From contig NZ_ML974133.1 of the NCBI RefSeq assembly GCF_004143485.2, positions 62,001 through 126,000 on the forward strand: a stretch of DNA of 64,000 bases, read 5' to 3'. This DNA is from Halorussus amylolyticus. GTDB taxonomy: Archaea; Halobacteriota; Halobacteria; Halobacteriales; Haladaptataceae. The translations under genes were made by a program, and so were the position numbers. Positions 1 to 8,563 of the stretch are shown here, one piece after another; positions within the stretch are counted from its first letter, which is position 1; the number at the start of each line of letters is the position of its first letter. The notes under the pieces are model-generated. The model made no database searches. It was given only the letters and a program-made list of their open reading frames with translations, and was not told the origin of the DNA.

Positions 1-637
1 TTCGACACCCCCTATCGCTGTTCGACTGCCTGTACCCCCCAACGCGGCGTCGCACGCCGTCACCTCGTCGTCACCGTACCCTGCTGCTTTCCGAGTTTCA
101 CCTCGAAACAGTCGAACACCGATTCACGTATAAAGAGCGACGACTGTTTTTGCCCCCCGAACTTAGGTATGACCTAATACCCGGCGGCTATCAGGGGCTG
201 AACATCCAGCAATGGAGAATACCAACACTAATCGGGAATGTCTGACCGCCTATCCGGAGATAGGCCGAGGGTAGTATCGAACGACAATCACGTCGGCGTT
301 TCGCCCCGCTCGCGACCCGATGACGATGCTGACGGCGGGAAATCGGGTAGAAGGCCGTGTTACGCCGTGTTTCGCCGCCGATACGCACGAGGAACGTGTC
401 GGCGAAAAAACTGTACGTCGTCGGAGATGTTAGGGTAAACTAACCGAACTGTCTGCTCGGTGAACGCTCCGCGGTCGGTCCGGGTTCGGCCCGGTTCTCG
501 CGCACTTATATGCCGTTATCCGAAAATTGTCGCCGATTCTCGACCTGACGCGGGGTTCCGTCCGTCGTTACCGCGAGTAATCCGAGGTGTCGCCGGAGCG
601 AGCGACAGTAGGCAGTTGCAGTCACGCGACCGGCGCC
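1..637. other. Non-coding left end
   Basis: I see no convincing gene here. The short ORFs at 191-438 lie on both strands, have no homologue I recognise, and do not show the third-position GC bias of the real genes. The stretch holds a TATA-like box on the minus strand near 127-134, facing left and probably serving a gene outside the window. It also holds two inverted repeats, TTAGGT-3-ACCTAA at 163-177 and GTTAG-7-CTAAC at 429-445. Positions 450-637 are the 3' flank of the leftward surface-protein gene. Confidence 0.5.
163..177. promoter_or_regulatory. DtxR/IdeR-like palindrome
   Basis: TTAGGTATGACCTAA is a perfect 6-bp inverted repeat with a 3-nt spacer. It resembles the TTAGG...CCTAA core known for DtxR-family metal-dependent repressors, including haloarchaeal Idr proteins. 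It lies about 35 bp upstream of a leftward TATA-like box, so the regulated gene would be beyond the left edge. The match is by motif only and the target gene is not visible. Confidence 0.35.
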
Positions 638-2971
638 TCAAGACAGGAGGCGGGCGAGACTGTCGCGCTTCCACCACGCGAGAGCCAACACGACAACTGC
701 GCCGCCGAGAGCGACGAGTCCGGCCGCGGGGACGTCGGAGGGAAGTCCGAACCCCCCGCGCTCGGCCTCGGTCACGGTCACTGGGACGCGATACGTGTCC
801 GACAGCACCGAGTCGCCGCGCTCGTTCTCGTAATTGAAGTCCATCGAGACGGGGTACACTTTCGGAATCGCGCCGCCCGCCGCGCTCATCCCGAACACGA
901 GGGTGGCCGACTCGCCGGGTTCGAGTCGGGGGACGAACGCCTCGTCGTTGTCGCTCGAAAGCGGGTCGCTCGCGAACAGTTTGGCCTCCACGTCTTCGAG
1001 CGTCTCGTTTCCGGCGTTCGTGACCCGGAACTCCACGACCGCCGACGACCCGGCGCTCAGGGTGGCGTTGACCGGTTCGACCTCGAACTCGTCTACGTCC
1101 GGGGCCACCTCGACGCGGGCGTCTATCGTCTCGCTGACCCGGAGGTCGCCGTCTTGGTTCCGGTACCGCACTCGGAACGACACCTGCCGGGGGCCGGGTT
1201 CGGCCTGCGTGTTCACGTCCACCGCGAACTCGAAGGGGACCGACTCGCCGGGCGCGAGGTCGCCGACCGCGTACTCGGTCTCGCGCGGTTGGAGGTTCGG
1301 ATTCTCGGTCTCGACGACGACCACCGCGTTCGAGGCGGGGCGGTCGCCCGTGTTGACGACCGACCCGAGCAGGTCGCCGGTCTCGCCGACCCGGAGGCTT
1401 CCGCCCACCTCCCGAACGTCGAACGTCTGCTCGTCGCCGACCGCGACCTGCGCGTCGAGTTCGTCGCCGAATCGGGTCTCGCCGTCCTGATTCCGGTAGC
1501 GAACTCGGAACGACACCTGCCGTAAGCCGGGGTCGGAGGCGTTCGGCACGTCCACGGTGTACTCGAAGTCGGCCGACTCGCCGGGACCGAGGTCGCCGAG
1601 TGCGACCTCGCTCTCGCGCGGTTGGAGGTTCGGATTTTCGGTCCTGAACACGACCACCGCGTCGGTGGCGTTGACTTCGCCGGTGTTGACGACCGTGCCC
1701 GAAACCGTGCCGCTGTCGCCGACGCGGAGGTCGCTCGTGGCGTTTCGGAGCGCGAACGTCTGCTCGCGCGCCACCGCGATGCGGGCGTCGAGCGGGTCGC
1801 TCGTCCGGGTGTCGCCCTCCCGATTTCGGTACTGCACGCTGAAATCGAGTTGTCGCGGGCCGGGGTCGGTCGTGTTCGCGGTGTCCACCCTGAAACTGAA
1901 GTTCGCCGACTCGCCCGGCCCGAGGTCGCCGACCGCGTACTCGGTCTCGCGCGGTCGAAGCGTGTCGTTCCCCCCGCCGAGGACGACCACCGCGTCGGTC
2001 ACGTTCGCGTTCCCGGTGTTGACCACCCGGCCGGTGACGACGCCGGTGTCGCCGACCGTGAGATTGCTATCGACGTTCCGCAGGCCGAACGCCTGCTCAC
2101 CCCCGACCGCGACCCCGAACGAGAGGCTGTCGGACCGGCCGCTCACGCCGTTGGGGTCCTGATACGAGACGACCGCGTCCGCGAGGTAGGTCCCCGGTGC
2201 GGTGTCCTCGCTCGCGCCGACCGTGACCTCGAAGGTCTGACTCTCGCCGGATTCGAGGCGACCGAGGAAGACGCTGGTGCGGTCTTGGGGTGTGTCTGCT
2301 CCGCCGAAGAAAATCGAGGAGTTGCCCGCCGAGAGCGCGACTCGCGTGTCGGTCGCCGTCTGCGTTCCGGTGTTGGTGACGTTCAATCGGTAGGTGGCGG
2401 TGTCGCCCGCGGGGACGCTCGTGAGATTTTCGGTCGTGACCGCGAACTCCGGGCGGTCCTCGACCACGACGGTCACGAACGCGGTCTGGGTCCGGGTGCC
2501 GTCGCCGTACTCCGGTTGGGCGTTCGTCCGGTAGCGCACGAAGTTGGTGTAGTCGTACGTCACCTCGACTGGAATCTGGTACGTGCCGGGGTCGAGCGAC
2601 TCCGACACGTCGAACGTGAACGCGAACGGTCCCGACGCGCCCTCGGGGACGCTCCCGGCGAGCACCTCGCCGGAGCGGACATCGATGCCTCTCCGAAGGG
2701 TGTCGTCCATCCGGTCCTCGTCGATTTCGAGCCTGACGTTCCGGGCGGTCGTGACCCGCTCCTCGTACTGGGCGGGACCGCCGCGGTCGATGTCGCCGTT
2801 GTTCGAGGCGAACACCTCCAGCGTGACTCGCTCGCCCGCGCCGATTCGATTCTCGGTCGCCGAGAGTTCGACGTTCGGACGGCCGACGACCGTTCCCTCT
2901 TCTTGGGCGAGTACAGGCGTGACTCCGGCGGCGACCACTAGCGCGACGACGAGGAGCGTTCCGGGCCTCAT
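638..2971 (-). CDS. Secreted CARDB/COG1361-type surface protein, C-terminally membrane-anchored
   Basis: This 777-residue protein has a signal peptide (residues 1-22, ending VLAQ) and a C-terminal transmembrane helix (about 748-770) followed by a basic tail. That makes it an exported protein with its bulk outside the cell. Between them lie repeated Ig-like beta domains of the CARDB/COG1361 S-layer type. Units beginning near residues 294, 404 and 513 share F-x-(L/V)-R-x-V, VVNTG and FRVRYRNQDG, a period of about 110 residues. Many N-x-S/T sequons are visible, fitting a glycosylated surface protein. No PGF-CTERM motif precedes the final helix, so ordinary anchoring is likely. The ligand or role is unknown; a cell-surface adhesin or transporter-accessory protein is possible. 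Confidence 0.85.
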   Translation of the reverse strand: MRPGTLLVVALVVAAGVTPVLAQEEGTVVGRPNVELSATENRIGAGERVTLEVFASNNGDIDRGGPAQYEERVTTARNVRLEIDEDRMDDTLRRGIDVRSGEVLAGSVPEGASGPFAFTFDVSESLDPGTYQIPVEVTYDYTNFVRYRTNAQPEYGDGTRTQTAFVTVVVEDRPEFAVTTENLTSVPAGDTATYRLNVTNTGTQTATDTRVALSAGNSSIFFGGADTPQDRTSVFLGRLESGESQTFEVTVGASEDTAPGTYLADAVVSYQDPNGVSGRSDSLSFGVAVGGEQAFGLRNVDSNLTVGDTGVVTGRVVNTGNANVTDAVVVLGGGNDTLRPRETEYAVGDLGPGESANFSFRVDTANTTDPGPRQLDFSVQYRNREGDTRTSDPLDARIAVAREQTFALRNATSDLRVGDSGTVSGTVVNTGEVNATDAVVVFRTENPNLQPRESEVALGDLGPGESADFEYTVDVPNASDPGLRQVSFRVRYRNQDGETRFGDELDAQVAVGDEQTFDVREVGGSLRVGETGDLLGSVVNTGDRPASNAVVVVETENPNLQPRETEYAVGDLAPGESVPFEFAVDVNTQAEPGPRQVSFRVRYRNQDGDLRVSETIDARVEVAPDVDEFEVEPVNATLSAGSSAVVEFRVTNAGNETLEDVEAKLFASDPLSSDNDEAFVPRLEPGESATLVFGMSAAGGAIPKVYPVSMDFNYENERGDSVLSDTYRVPVTVTEAERGGFGLPSDVPAAGLVALGGAVVVLALAWWKRDSLARLLS

Positions 2972-3243
2972 CGTCGCTCCGTCGGTCGAACGTTGGTCTG
3001 CTCAGTCGCTCGGTAGCGGTCGAACTCCCGGTGTCCCGTGTCGCGTCCCCGGTTCCCCATTCCTGACAGGACTTCGCGCGGCGAACCTAAGAAAGCATGG
3101 GCTACTAGGGGTGTACGCTTCGAGAGGCTGCCGACGTTCTTTCGCGGGTATCCGGACGATTCGTGTGTCTCTCGACTACCCGCACGTCACCAAGGGGGAC
3201 TGCAACGCCGAGTCGGTGACTCAGTCGGTCGAGAGGACCGCAC

Positions 3244-3382
3244 TCGCACGTCACCAATGAGGACCGCACCGCGACCGCAGGCCACGCCCTCCCCAGCCGA
3301 TTCCGTCGCTCACACCTTCGGCGTTCGCTCGGTCATCCCTCGCGCGCTTTGGGCGCGCCCTTGTGGCGCGCCAGCGCGCGCC
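3244..3382 (-). repeat. Family 1 hairpin element, copy A1
   Basis: Read on the minus strand this carries the family 1 order: GGCGCGCGCTGGCGC, a hairpin (GGCGCGCC arms), GCGCGCGAGGGATGA, the CGGCTGGGGAGGGCGTGGC block, a GCGGTCGCGGTGCGGT block and the GTGACGTGCGAG end. It faces copy A2 head to head, making a composite palindrome. No coding capacity is evident. Confidence 0.7.
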
Positions 3383-3420
3383 GTGACCCACGGACGAGGT
3401 TTCGCGTGACTCGACGTAGT

Positions 3421-3570
3421 TCGTGGCGCGTGCGGTCGCACCCCGAAGTGGGTGCGACGAACCGCGCGAGGGATGAGTATCGCAGGCCGAAGGCCGAGAA
3501 ACGCAGTCGGTTGGGGAGGGCGTGGCGTTCGCGGTTGCGGTGCCGTGCGGTCTCATAGGTGACGTGCGAG
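3421..3570 (+). repeat. Family 1 hairpin element, copy A2
   Basis: This is the forward copy next to A1. The hairpin is GTCGCACCC-cgaagt-GGGTGCGAC, a stem sequence different from the other copies but still a perfect 9-bp stem at the same place, directly before CGCGCGAGGGATGAG. It continues with CAGTCGGTTGGGGAGGG, the GCGGT-rich block, CTCATAGGT and GTGACGTGCGAG. Confidence 0.7.
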
Positions 3571-3690
3571 TGCAGTTTACGAAGTTGCACAGTTGGCAAA
3601 GCGATGCAGTTCACGAAGCTGTGCAGTTCACGAAGTCGTGTAGTTCGCAGAGTCGTACAGTTCACGAAATCGTACAGTCCACAGAATCAA
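3571..3690. repeat. Tandem array of about 18-bp units
   Basis: Roughly six to seven degenerate units of consensus GYAGTTCACGAAGTCGTR run between the family 1 element and the PfkB kinase gene. The units vary by one to four bases. The array is not in frame with a convincing protein and ends about 100 bp before the kinase start. Confidence 0.6.
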
Positions 3691-3788
3691 CGTTGACCGC
3701 AATCGAGAACACACAAATCATCGATACCACACAATCCAGCAAATCCTTTAGCACTCCGAACCGACCCCAAAAACAACGTCTCATATCC

Positions 3789-4781
3789 ATGACGGACTAC
3801 GACCCAGACGTTCTCGTCGCCGGAGAGACACTGATAGACTTTCTGCCCGAGACCCCGGGGCCGCTCTCGTCCGTCGAGGCGTTCTCCCGGCGGGCGGGCG
3901 GCGCGCCCGCGAACGTCGCGGTCGGACTCGCGCGCCTCGACGCGACCCCGTGGTTCTGGACGCGAGTCGGCGCGGACCCCTTCGGCGACCATCTGGCCGA
4001 GACGCTCGCGGGCCACGGCGTCCCCGACCGATTCGTGGAGCGCGACACCGACGCCAAGACCGCGCTCGCGTTCGTGAGCCACGACGACGACGCCGACCGA
4101 GAGTTCACCTTCTACCGCGACGGGACCGCCGACACCCGGGTCGAACCCGGCGCGATTCCGGACGAGACGCTCGATGCGGTCGAGTGGGTGTACGTCGGCG
4201 GCGTGATGCTCGCCGCCGAACCGGGCCGGACCGCGACGCTCGACCTCGCCGAGCGCGCGGCGGCCCGCGACTGCACCGTCGTCTTCGACCCCAACGCCCG
4301 GCCCGAACTCTGGACGAGCGCGAGCGAGTTCGCCGACCTCGCGGCAGAGATGCTCGGCCGCGCCGACGTGGTGAAAGCGACCCGCGACGACCTCCGCGAA
4401 GCGGGCATCGAAGCCGAAACGCCGTCGGCGCTCGCGCGGGCCGTGTGCGAGCGCGGGCCGCACACCGTCCTGCTGACGCTCGGCGAGTCGGGCGCGTTCG
4501 CGTTCGCGACCGACGACGCGCCGTGGGGACCGGACGAGACTTCACACTCCGGATACGAGGTGGACCCGGCCGACACCACGGGCGCGGGTGACGCCTTCAC
4601 CGCGGGTGCGCTCGCGGCGCTCGCTTCGGACGACGCTGTGCCCGCGAGCGAAGGCGCGTCTCCGCTCGCAGGCGCGTTGGAGTTCGCGAACGCGGTCGCC
4701 GCGGTCACCACGACCGCCGCGGGCGCGATGACTGCGCTCCCGACCCGCGAGGAGGTTCGGGCGTTCCGCGACTCGCGGTAA
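3789..4781 (+). CDS. PfkB-family sugar kinase (fructokinase-like)
   Basis: This 330-residue cytoplasmic kinase of the ribokinase/PfkB family transfers phosphate from ATP to a sugar or related alcohol. The N-terminal GGAPANVAVGLARL (about 37-50) is the PfkB substrate-side signature. DTTGAGDAFTAG (262-273) is the second signature, with D268 the expected catalytic base at the anion hole. The length is normal for the family. An open frame extends upstream to 3522 through the tandem repeats, but ATG 3789 is chosen because homologues begin with this D-V-L-V-A-G-E strand. Similarity favours fructokinase; the exact substrate cannot be read from sequence. It stands alone. Confidence 0.85.
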   Translation: MTDYDPDVLVAGETLIDFLPETPGPLSSVEAFSRRAGGAPANVAVGLARLDATPWFWTRVGADPFGDHLAETLAGHGVPDRFVERDTDAKTALAFVSHDDDADREFTFYRDGTADTRVEPGAIPDETLDAVEWVYVGGVMLAAEPGRTATLDLAERAAARDCTVVFDPNARPELWTSASEFADLAAEMLGRADVVKATRDDLREAGIEAETPSALARAVCERGPHTVLLTLGESGAFAFATDDAPWGPDETSHSGYEVDPADTTGAGDAFTAGALAALASDDAVPASEGASPLAGALEFANAVAAVTTTAAGAMTALPTREEVRAFRDSR

Positions 4782-4866
4782 CTCTCCGGGTCGTCGGCAA
4801 CCGGGACCGTCCGAACGTCGTCCGCCCCACTATATCGAATTTGTCATATCAGTATTAAGTATCTTT

Positions 4867-6858
4867 ATGGCTTATCATTCTCTACTGAGGGACATGATTT
4901 CTGTCGAAGACGCGAAGCCAGCCCTCAGCGGTGCCGGGGTGGCAGTTGCGGCGTCGTTCGCCGTGAATCCCACGCTCTCGGTCGCGGCGGGTGCGCTGGC
5001 CGCGACCGTGACGAAATCGCTCGTCAAGGCGAGGACGAACTTCCTCCTCGCGGGCGGCCTGATGTTCGTCCTCATCGGTCTCGTCGGGTCGGTCGCGGGG
5101 ACGCTCCCCGGTAGTCCCGTCATCGCGGTCGCTGGCGTGGTCGGCGGTCTCGTCGGCGGGGTGTTCCTCTGGATAGACGCCAAACTCCAGCAGTCCGCGC
5201 TGGGCCGAATTGCACGAATCATCTGGACGATTATCAACTTCAAGGCAACGCTCCTCGTCATCATCAAAATCAGTATCGTGCTCCCGCTCACCTTCTTCGC
5301 GGGCGTCGCGGGGGCCGAGATTCCCATCATCGGGGACGCCGCGTTCGTGCTGTACTGCTTCGCGGTGCTGGCGTCGTTCTACGCGATGGACCAAGGGAAA
5401 TCCATCCTTCAGGTTCGCCGAAAGGTCAGGCCGAAGGCGCAGGTCGAAGTCTCCGACGTCAAAACCGCCGCCCAGAAGGCGGAGTCGGCGGCGCAGAAAG
5501 CCGAGACCGCCGGAGCCACCGTCCGGGACATGGAGGACACCGACGACGTGAAAGCCGCCGCGTCGTCCGCGAAGGAGAGCGTCGGTTCCGCTCGGAAGAA
5601 AGTGAGCGGTGCGGTGTCCACCTCGGATTCTGACGGGGCCGAAGCGACCGTCGCGGACGCCGACGCCCCGGCGTCGGCGTCCGCAGCGACCGGCGGTGCA
5701 ACGGCCGACGACGAGACGACCCGCGGGAGAGCCGCTGCCGCGCCCGAGACCACCTCTGCGCCCGAGACCACCTCTGCACCCGAGACCACTTCTGCGCCAG
5801 AGACCACTGCCGAAACGACATCTCCGACCGACACGGCCGAATCCGTCGCTGGCGGGTCCAAAACCCCCGACTCGTCCGAAGCCAGTTCGTTCGGCTCGGA
5901 CTCGGTCGGGACGGGGTGGCTAGCCGACACCACGCTCGCGGTGAAAAACGCGGCCTCGAACCCGAAGTCGGTCCGGGTGGGCTGTCGGGTGGACGGCGAG
6001 CGAAAACTGGCCGACGACGTTCGGCTAGCGCCCGACGAACGCTCGGAGTGGGACGACCTACCCGACGACTCGGCGTTCGAAGTCGGGGTCATCGTCGAGG
6101 GCGGCCCGTCCGAAGGCAAGCGGTTCGCGTCCGGGGGGAGTCATCACGGCGAAATCGGCGTCTTGATACACGACGCCGCTATCGAGTTCACCGACTCGCT
6201 CCCCGCCGAGTCGTCGGCCGAGACCGGCGCTGAAACGGCGTCGGGAGACGCCGCGAGCGATAGCGCTGCGAACGCGACCGCGGAGACCGGCGACTCGGGC
6301 GCGAGCGAAGACGACGAATTCTGGGCCGATTTCGAGTCGTCGGCCGGGGCGACCGCGACCGGCGGTGCGACGGTCGCCTCTGAGAGCACCGAATCGTGGG
6401 ACAGCGCCGCGGAGCTGACCGACGCGATTCGCGAGTCGCCGTCGGCCGACCGAGTCGAACAGTTGGCCGAGTTCCTCGACGTTTCGGACCCGAGCGAGCG
6501 ACTGGAGGCGGTCACGGGGCTTCGGCAATCGACCGACGACTACCCCGAAGCGGTCGAGACGGCAGTGCCGTCGCTGGCGAGTCTGCTCGACGACGAAGAC
6601 GTGAAGATTCGGCAGGAAGCCATCGCCACGCTCCAGCGTCTCGCGAAGGCCCGTCCGGGCGCGGTCGCGGACGCGACTCGGGAGTGCGTGGACGCGCTCT
6701 CCGACGAGAATCCCAAGATTCGAACGATGGCGTGTCGCGTCCTCGGCGAGGTGGACGCCACCCACGTGACGGGGCGACTCGAAGCCCTCTCGAACGAGGA
6801 CCCGAACAAGGGCGTCCAAGTCGCCGCGTTTCAGGCGATACAGACGATGGACGACTGA
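4867..6858 (+). CDS. Membrane protein with Ala/Ser/Thr-rich linker and C-terminal HEAT repeats
   Basis: This 663-residue protein has an unusual domain order. Residues 15-180 hold about five hydrophobic segments. Residues 195-335 form an Ala-rich helical and Ser/Thr-rich linker containing a fourfold ETTSAP-type repeat. A beta-rich segment at about 350-440 contains the words LAVKNAASNPKSV and GEIGVLIHD. A second acidic low-complexity stretch follows, and residues 520-663 form HEAT-like helical pairs (PSLASLLDDEDVKIRQEAI and similar). It is probably a membrane-anchored scaffold with its HEAT domain in the cytoplasm. No enzyme motif is seen. ATG 4867 and ATG 4894 are both possible starts; the TATA-like sequence just upstream favours the later one. 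Confidence 0.75.
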   Translation: MAYHSLLRDMISVEDAKPALSGAGVAVAASFAVNPTLSVAAGALAATVTKSLVKARTNFLLAGGLMFVLIGLVGSVAGTLPGSPVIAVAGVVGGLVGGVFLWIDAKLQQSALGRIARIIWTIINFKATLLVIIKISIVLPLTFFAGVAGAEIPIIGDAAFVLYCFAVLASFYAMDQGKSILQVRRKVRPKAQVEVSDVKTAAQKAESAAQKAETAGATVRDMEDTDDVKAAASSAKESVGSARKKVSGAVSTSDSDGAEATVADADAPASASAATGGATADDETTRGRAAAAPETTSAPETTSAPETTSAPETTAETTSPTDTAESVAGGSKTPDSSEASSFGSDSVGTGWLADTTLAVKNAASNPKSVRVGCRVDGERKLADDVRLAPDERSEWDDLPDDSAFEVGVIVEGGPSEGKRFASGGSHHGEIGVLIHDAAIEFTDSLPAESSAETGAETASGDAASDSAANATAETGDSGASEDDEFWADFESSAGATATGGATVASESTESWDSAAELTDAIRESPSADRVEQLAEFLDVSDPSERLEAVTGLRQSTDDYPEAVETAVPSLASLLDDEDVKIRQEAIATLQRLAKARPGAVADATRECVDALSDENPKIRTMACRVLGEVDATHVTGRLEALSNEDPNKGVQVAAFQAIQTMDD

Positions 6859-6900
6859 ACCCCCAAATTTACGACCGAGAGCCGTCAATCGGAGGACACT

Positions 6901-7206
6901 ATGGACGCACAGCGACGGGTCGCCGAGTTCGTCGAGACCCACGACATCGACGCACCGCCCGAGTTTCGCCTGCTCGACCTCGCTTCGGAGTTCGGCGAAC
7001 TCGCCAAGGACGCGAACGTCTCGACCGACTACGGGTCGGACCCGGACGCACTCTCGCTCTCAGAGGACGAACTCGGCGACGCCGTCTTCGCCCTGCTCGC
7101 GCTCGCCGAATCGGTGGACGTAGACGCCGGAGACGCGCTCGATACCGCGCTCGCGAAGTACGAGGACCGCCTCGCGGCGACGGGCGAGGCGGGGTCGGGC
7201 GAATAA
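6901..7206 (+). CDS. MazG-like nucleotide pyrophosphohydrolase domain protein
   Basis: This is a 101-residue all-alpha protein. The pair SEFGELAKD and DELGDAVFALL matches the E-x-x-E ... E-x-x-D magnesium-site pattern of MazG-like enzymes, which hydrolyse NTPs or dNTPs to the monophosphate. The size is that of single-domain, dimeric or tetrameric MazG-like proteins. It starts 42 nt after the HEAT-repeat gene and is followed by a YbaK-type gene, so it may sit in a short transcript of housecleaning functions. The substrate is unknown. Confidence 0.75.
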   Translation: MDAQRRVAEFVETHDIDAPPEFRLLDLASEFGELAKDANVSTDYGSDPDALSLSEDELGDAVFALLALAESVDVDAGDALDTALAKYEDRLAATGEAGSGE

Positions 7207-7254
7207 CTGTCCGCCTCCCCGAACTATTTGAACCGTGCCGACACAACCCCCCTC

Positions 7255-7731
7255 ATGCACGACAGAGCGAAGGAGTTCGCCGACCGCGCGAGTCGCGAGT
7301 ACGACTTCGAAGTGGACGTCCACGAGTTCCCCGAGGGGACCAAGACCGCGAAGGACGCCGCCGACGCAATCGGATGCGATGTCGCCCAAATCGCGAGCAG
7401 TATCGCGATGCGCGCCGGCGACTCGCTCGTGGTGGTCGTCACCAGCGGCGCGAACCGGGTCAGCGAGGCCGAGGTCGCCGACCGCCGAGGAATCGCCGAA
7501 TCCGACGTGAGCATGGCCGACGCCGCCGAAATCAAGTCGGTCTTGGGGTGGTCCATCGGCGGCGTGCCGCCGTTCTGCCACGACGCCGAGGTGCCGGTCT
7601 ACGTGGACGAGACGCTGACCGAGTTCGAGACGGTGTGGGCCGCCGCGGGGACCCCGGAGGCCGTCTTCCCGCTCGACCCCGAGACGCTGGTCGAGCTTTC
7701 GGGCGGCGAAGTCGCCGACGTGGCTGAGTGA
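7255..7731 (+). CDS. YbaK/EbsC-family aminoacyl-tRNA deacylase
   Basis: This 158-residue protein of the YbaK/ProX editing family hydrolyses mischarged tRNA, typically Cys- or Ala-tRNA(Pro). Family features are the TKTAKDAADAIGC helix near the N-terminus, the central SGANRVSE strand and the conserved glycine-rich GWSIGGVPPF segment. ATG 7255 is preferred over TTG 7228, which would add nine residues with no family counterpart. It follows the MazG-like gene by 48 nt. The specific tRNA substrate is inferred only from the family. Confidence 0.85.
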   Translation: MHDRAKEFADRASREYDFEVDVHEFPEGTKTAKDAADAIGCDVAQIASSIAMRAGDSLVVVVTSGANRVSEAEVADRRGIAESDVSMADAAEIKSVLGWSIGGVPPFCHDAEVPVYVDETLTEFETVWAAAGTPEAVFPLDPETLVELSGGEVADVAE

Positions 7732-7753
7732 ACTTCGGTTTTCTATCGGGGAG

Positions 7754-7850
7754 GCGAATCTTCACAGACCACCCGAGACGTGAATCTTCACCAACCGCCG
7801 AGACGTGAATCTTCACCGACCACCCGAGACGCCATCCTTCACCGACCACG
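7754..7850. repeat. Tandem repeat, about 4 x 26 bp
   Basis: Four head-to-tail units share the core TCTTCACCGACCACCCGAGACG with small differences; the last one degenerates into CATCCTTCACCGACCACGGG. The array lies just after the YbaK-like gene stop and directly before a family 1 element remnant. I see no ORF or known motif. Confidence 0.7.
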
Positions 7851-7860
7851 GGATGCGCCG

Positions 7861-7956
7861 CGTCTGCGCGCTCGGTGAGCGCGCAGACGCACGCGGGGAG
7901 GAACGGGGCGCGGTGCGATTGCGGTGCGGTCTTCATAGGTACCGGGAGTCGCTCGC
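7861..7956 (+). repeat. Family 1 hairpin element, partial copy B
   Basis: The copy starts with a perfect 13-bp hairpin (7861-7873 pairing with 7877-7889, loop GGT). It then keeps GGGGAGGAACGGGGCG, the GCGATTGCGGTGCGGT block and the TCATAGGTACCGGGAGT end. The AGGGATGA part and the middle are missing. Confidence 0.55.
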
Positions 7957-7982
7957 TTCTCGGTTGATTCCTCTACGAGTTC

Positions 7983-8060
7983 GACGGACTCCTTCTTCCC
8001 GGCTGACTCCACGCGATTTCGACGGAGTGCTTCTTCTCGGCTGACTCCACGCAATCTCGA
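7983..8060. repeat. Tandem duplication, 2 x about 39 bp
   Basis: Two adjacent units share CGGCTGACTCCACGC and the flanking words CGACGGA and CTTCTT. They lie between element B and the DUF4149 gene. No function is apparent. Confidence 0.55.
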
Positions 8061-8141
8061 CCGACCCCTCTACACCGACGTTCCCCGAGACCACTCCTCG
8101 CATCCGAACACTTGATTTCGCCCGAATCCGAACCCCCGGCC

Positions 8142-8561
8142 ATGAGCCTGCTTCAAACCGCCCTCGCGGTCATCATCGACGCGGCGCTCGGCATCTGGCT
8201 CGGGAGCATCGTCTTCTTCTCGTTCGTGGGTGCGCCGACGACGTTCGACGTGCTCGGCGACGATGCCGGGCGGGTCGTCAACGCCATCTTCCCGAAGTAC
8301 TACGCGCTCGGGGAAGGTCTCGGCTTCGTGGCGTTCGGTGCCGCCGTGGTCGCGGACCCCGGCGGCCTGCGCGGGGGTGTCCTGCTCCCGGCGGTGGTCC
8401 TCGTCGGTCTCGCGTGCACCGCCTACGCCCACCGGATTCTCGTCCCGAAGATGGAGCGGGCGGGCGACGACGCCTTCGCTCGGTACCACAAGCAGTCGGT
8501 CGCGCTCAATGCGGGGACGATGCTCGCCGTCGCCGCCGGACTCGTCCTCTCGCATCTCTGA
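8142..8561 (+). CDS. DUF4149-type integral membrane protein
   Basis: This 139-residue protein has four predicted membrane helices. Hallmarks are the N-terminal LGIWLGSIVFFSFVGAPTTF segment and FPKYYALGEG, as in DUF4149 proteins of unknown function. ATG 8142 fits the family N-terminus; the frame is open further upstream to 8112 but the added residues are not membrane-like. The stop is 2 nt before the next start, so the two genes are almost certainly co-transcribed. Confidence 0.8.
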   Translation: MSLLQTALAVIIDAALGIWLGSIVFFSFVGAPTTFDVLGDDAGRVVNAIFPKYYALGEGLGFVAFGAAVVADPGGLRGGVLLPAVVLVGLACTAYAHRILVPKMERAGDDAFARYHKQSVALNAGTMLAVAAGLVLSHL

Positions 8562-8563
8562 AC

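Noticed and set aside
191-438. Overlapping short ORFs on both strands
   Set aside because: No recognisable family, no promoter at the right distance, and codon composition unlike the real genes; treated as non-coding.
587-2941. Long plus-strand ORFs opposite the CARDB-type surface protein
   Set aside because: They are frame shadows caused by GC-rich codon bias; they are rich in Arg and lack any domain, while the minus-strand frame has signal peptide, repeats and anchor.
7754-7850. Possible CRISPR-like array
   Set aside because: The repeats are contiguous with no variable spacers, so it is an ordinary tandem repeat; no CRISPR array or cas gene is visible in the window.
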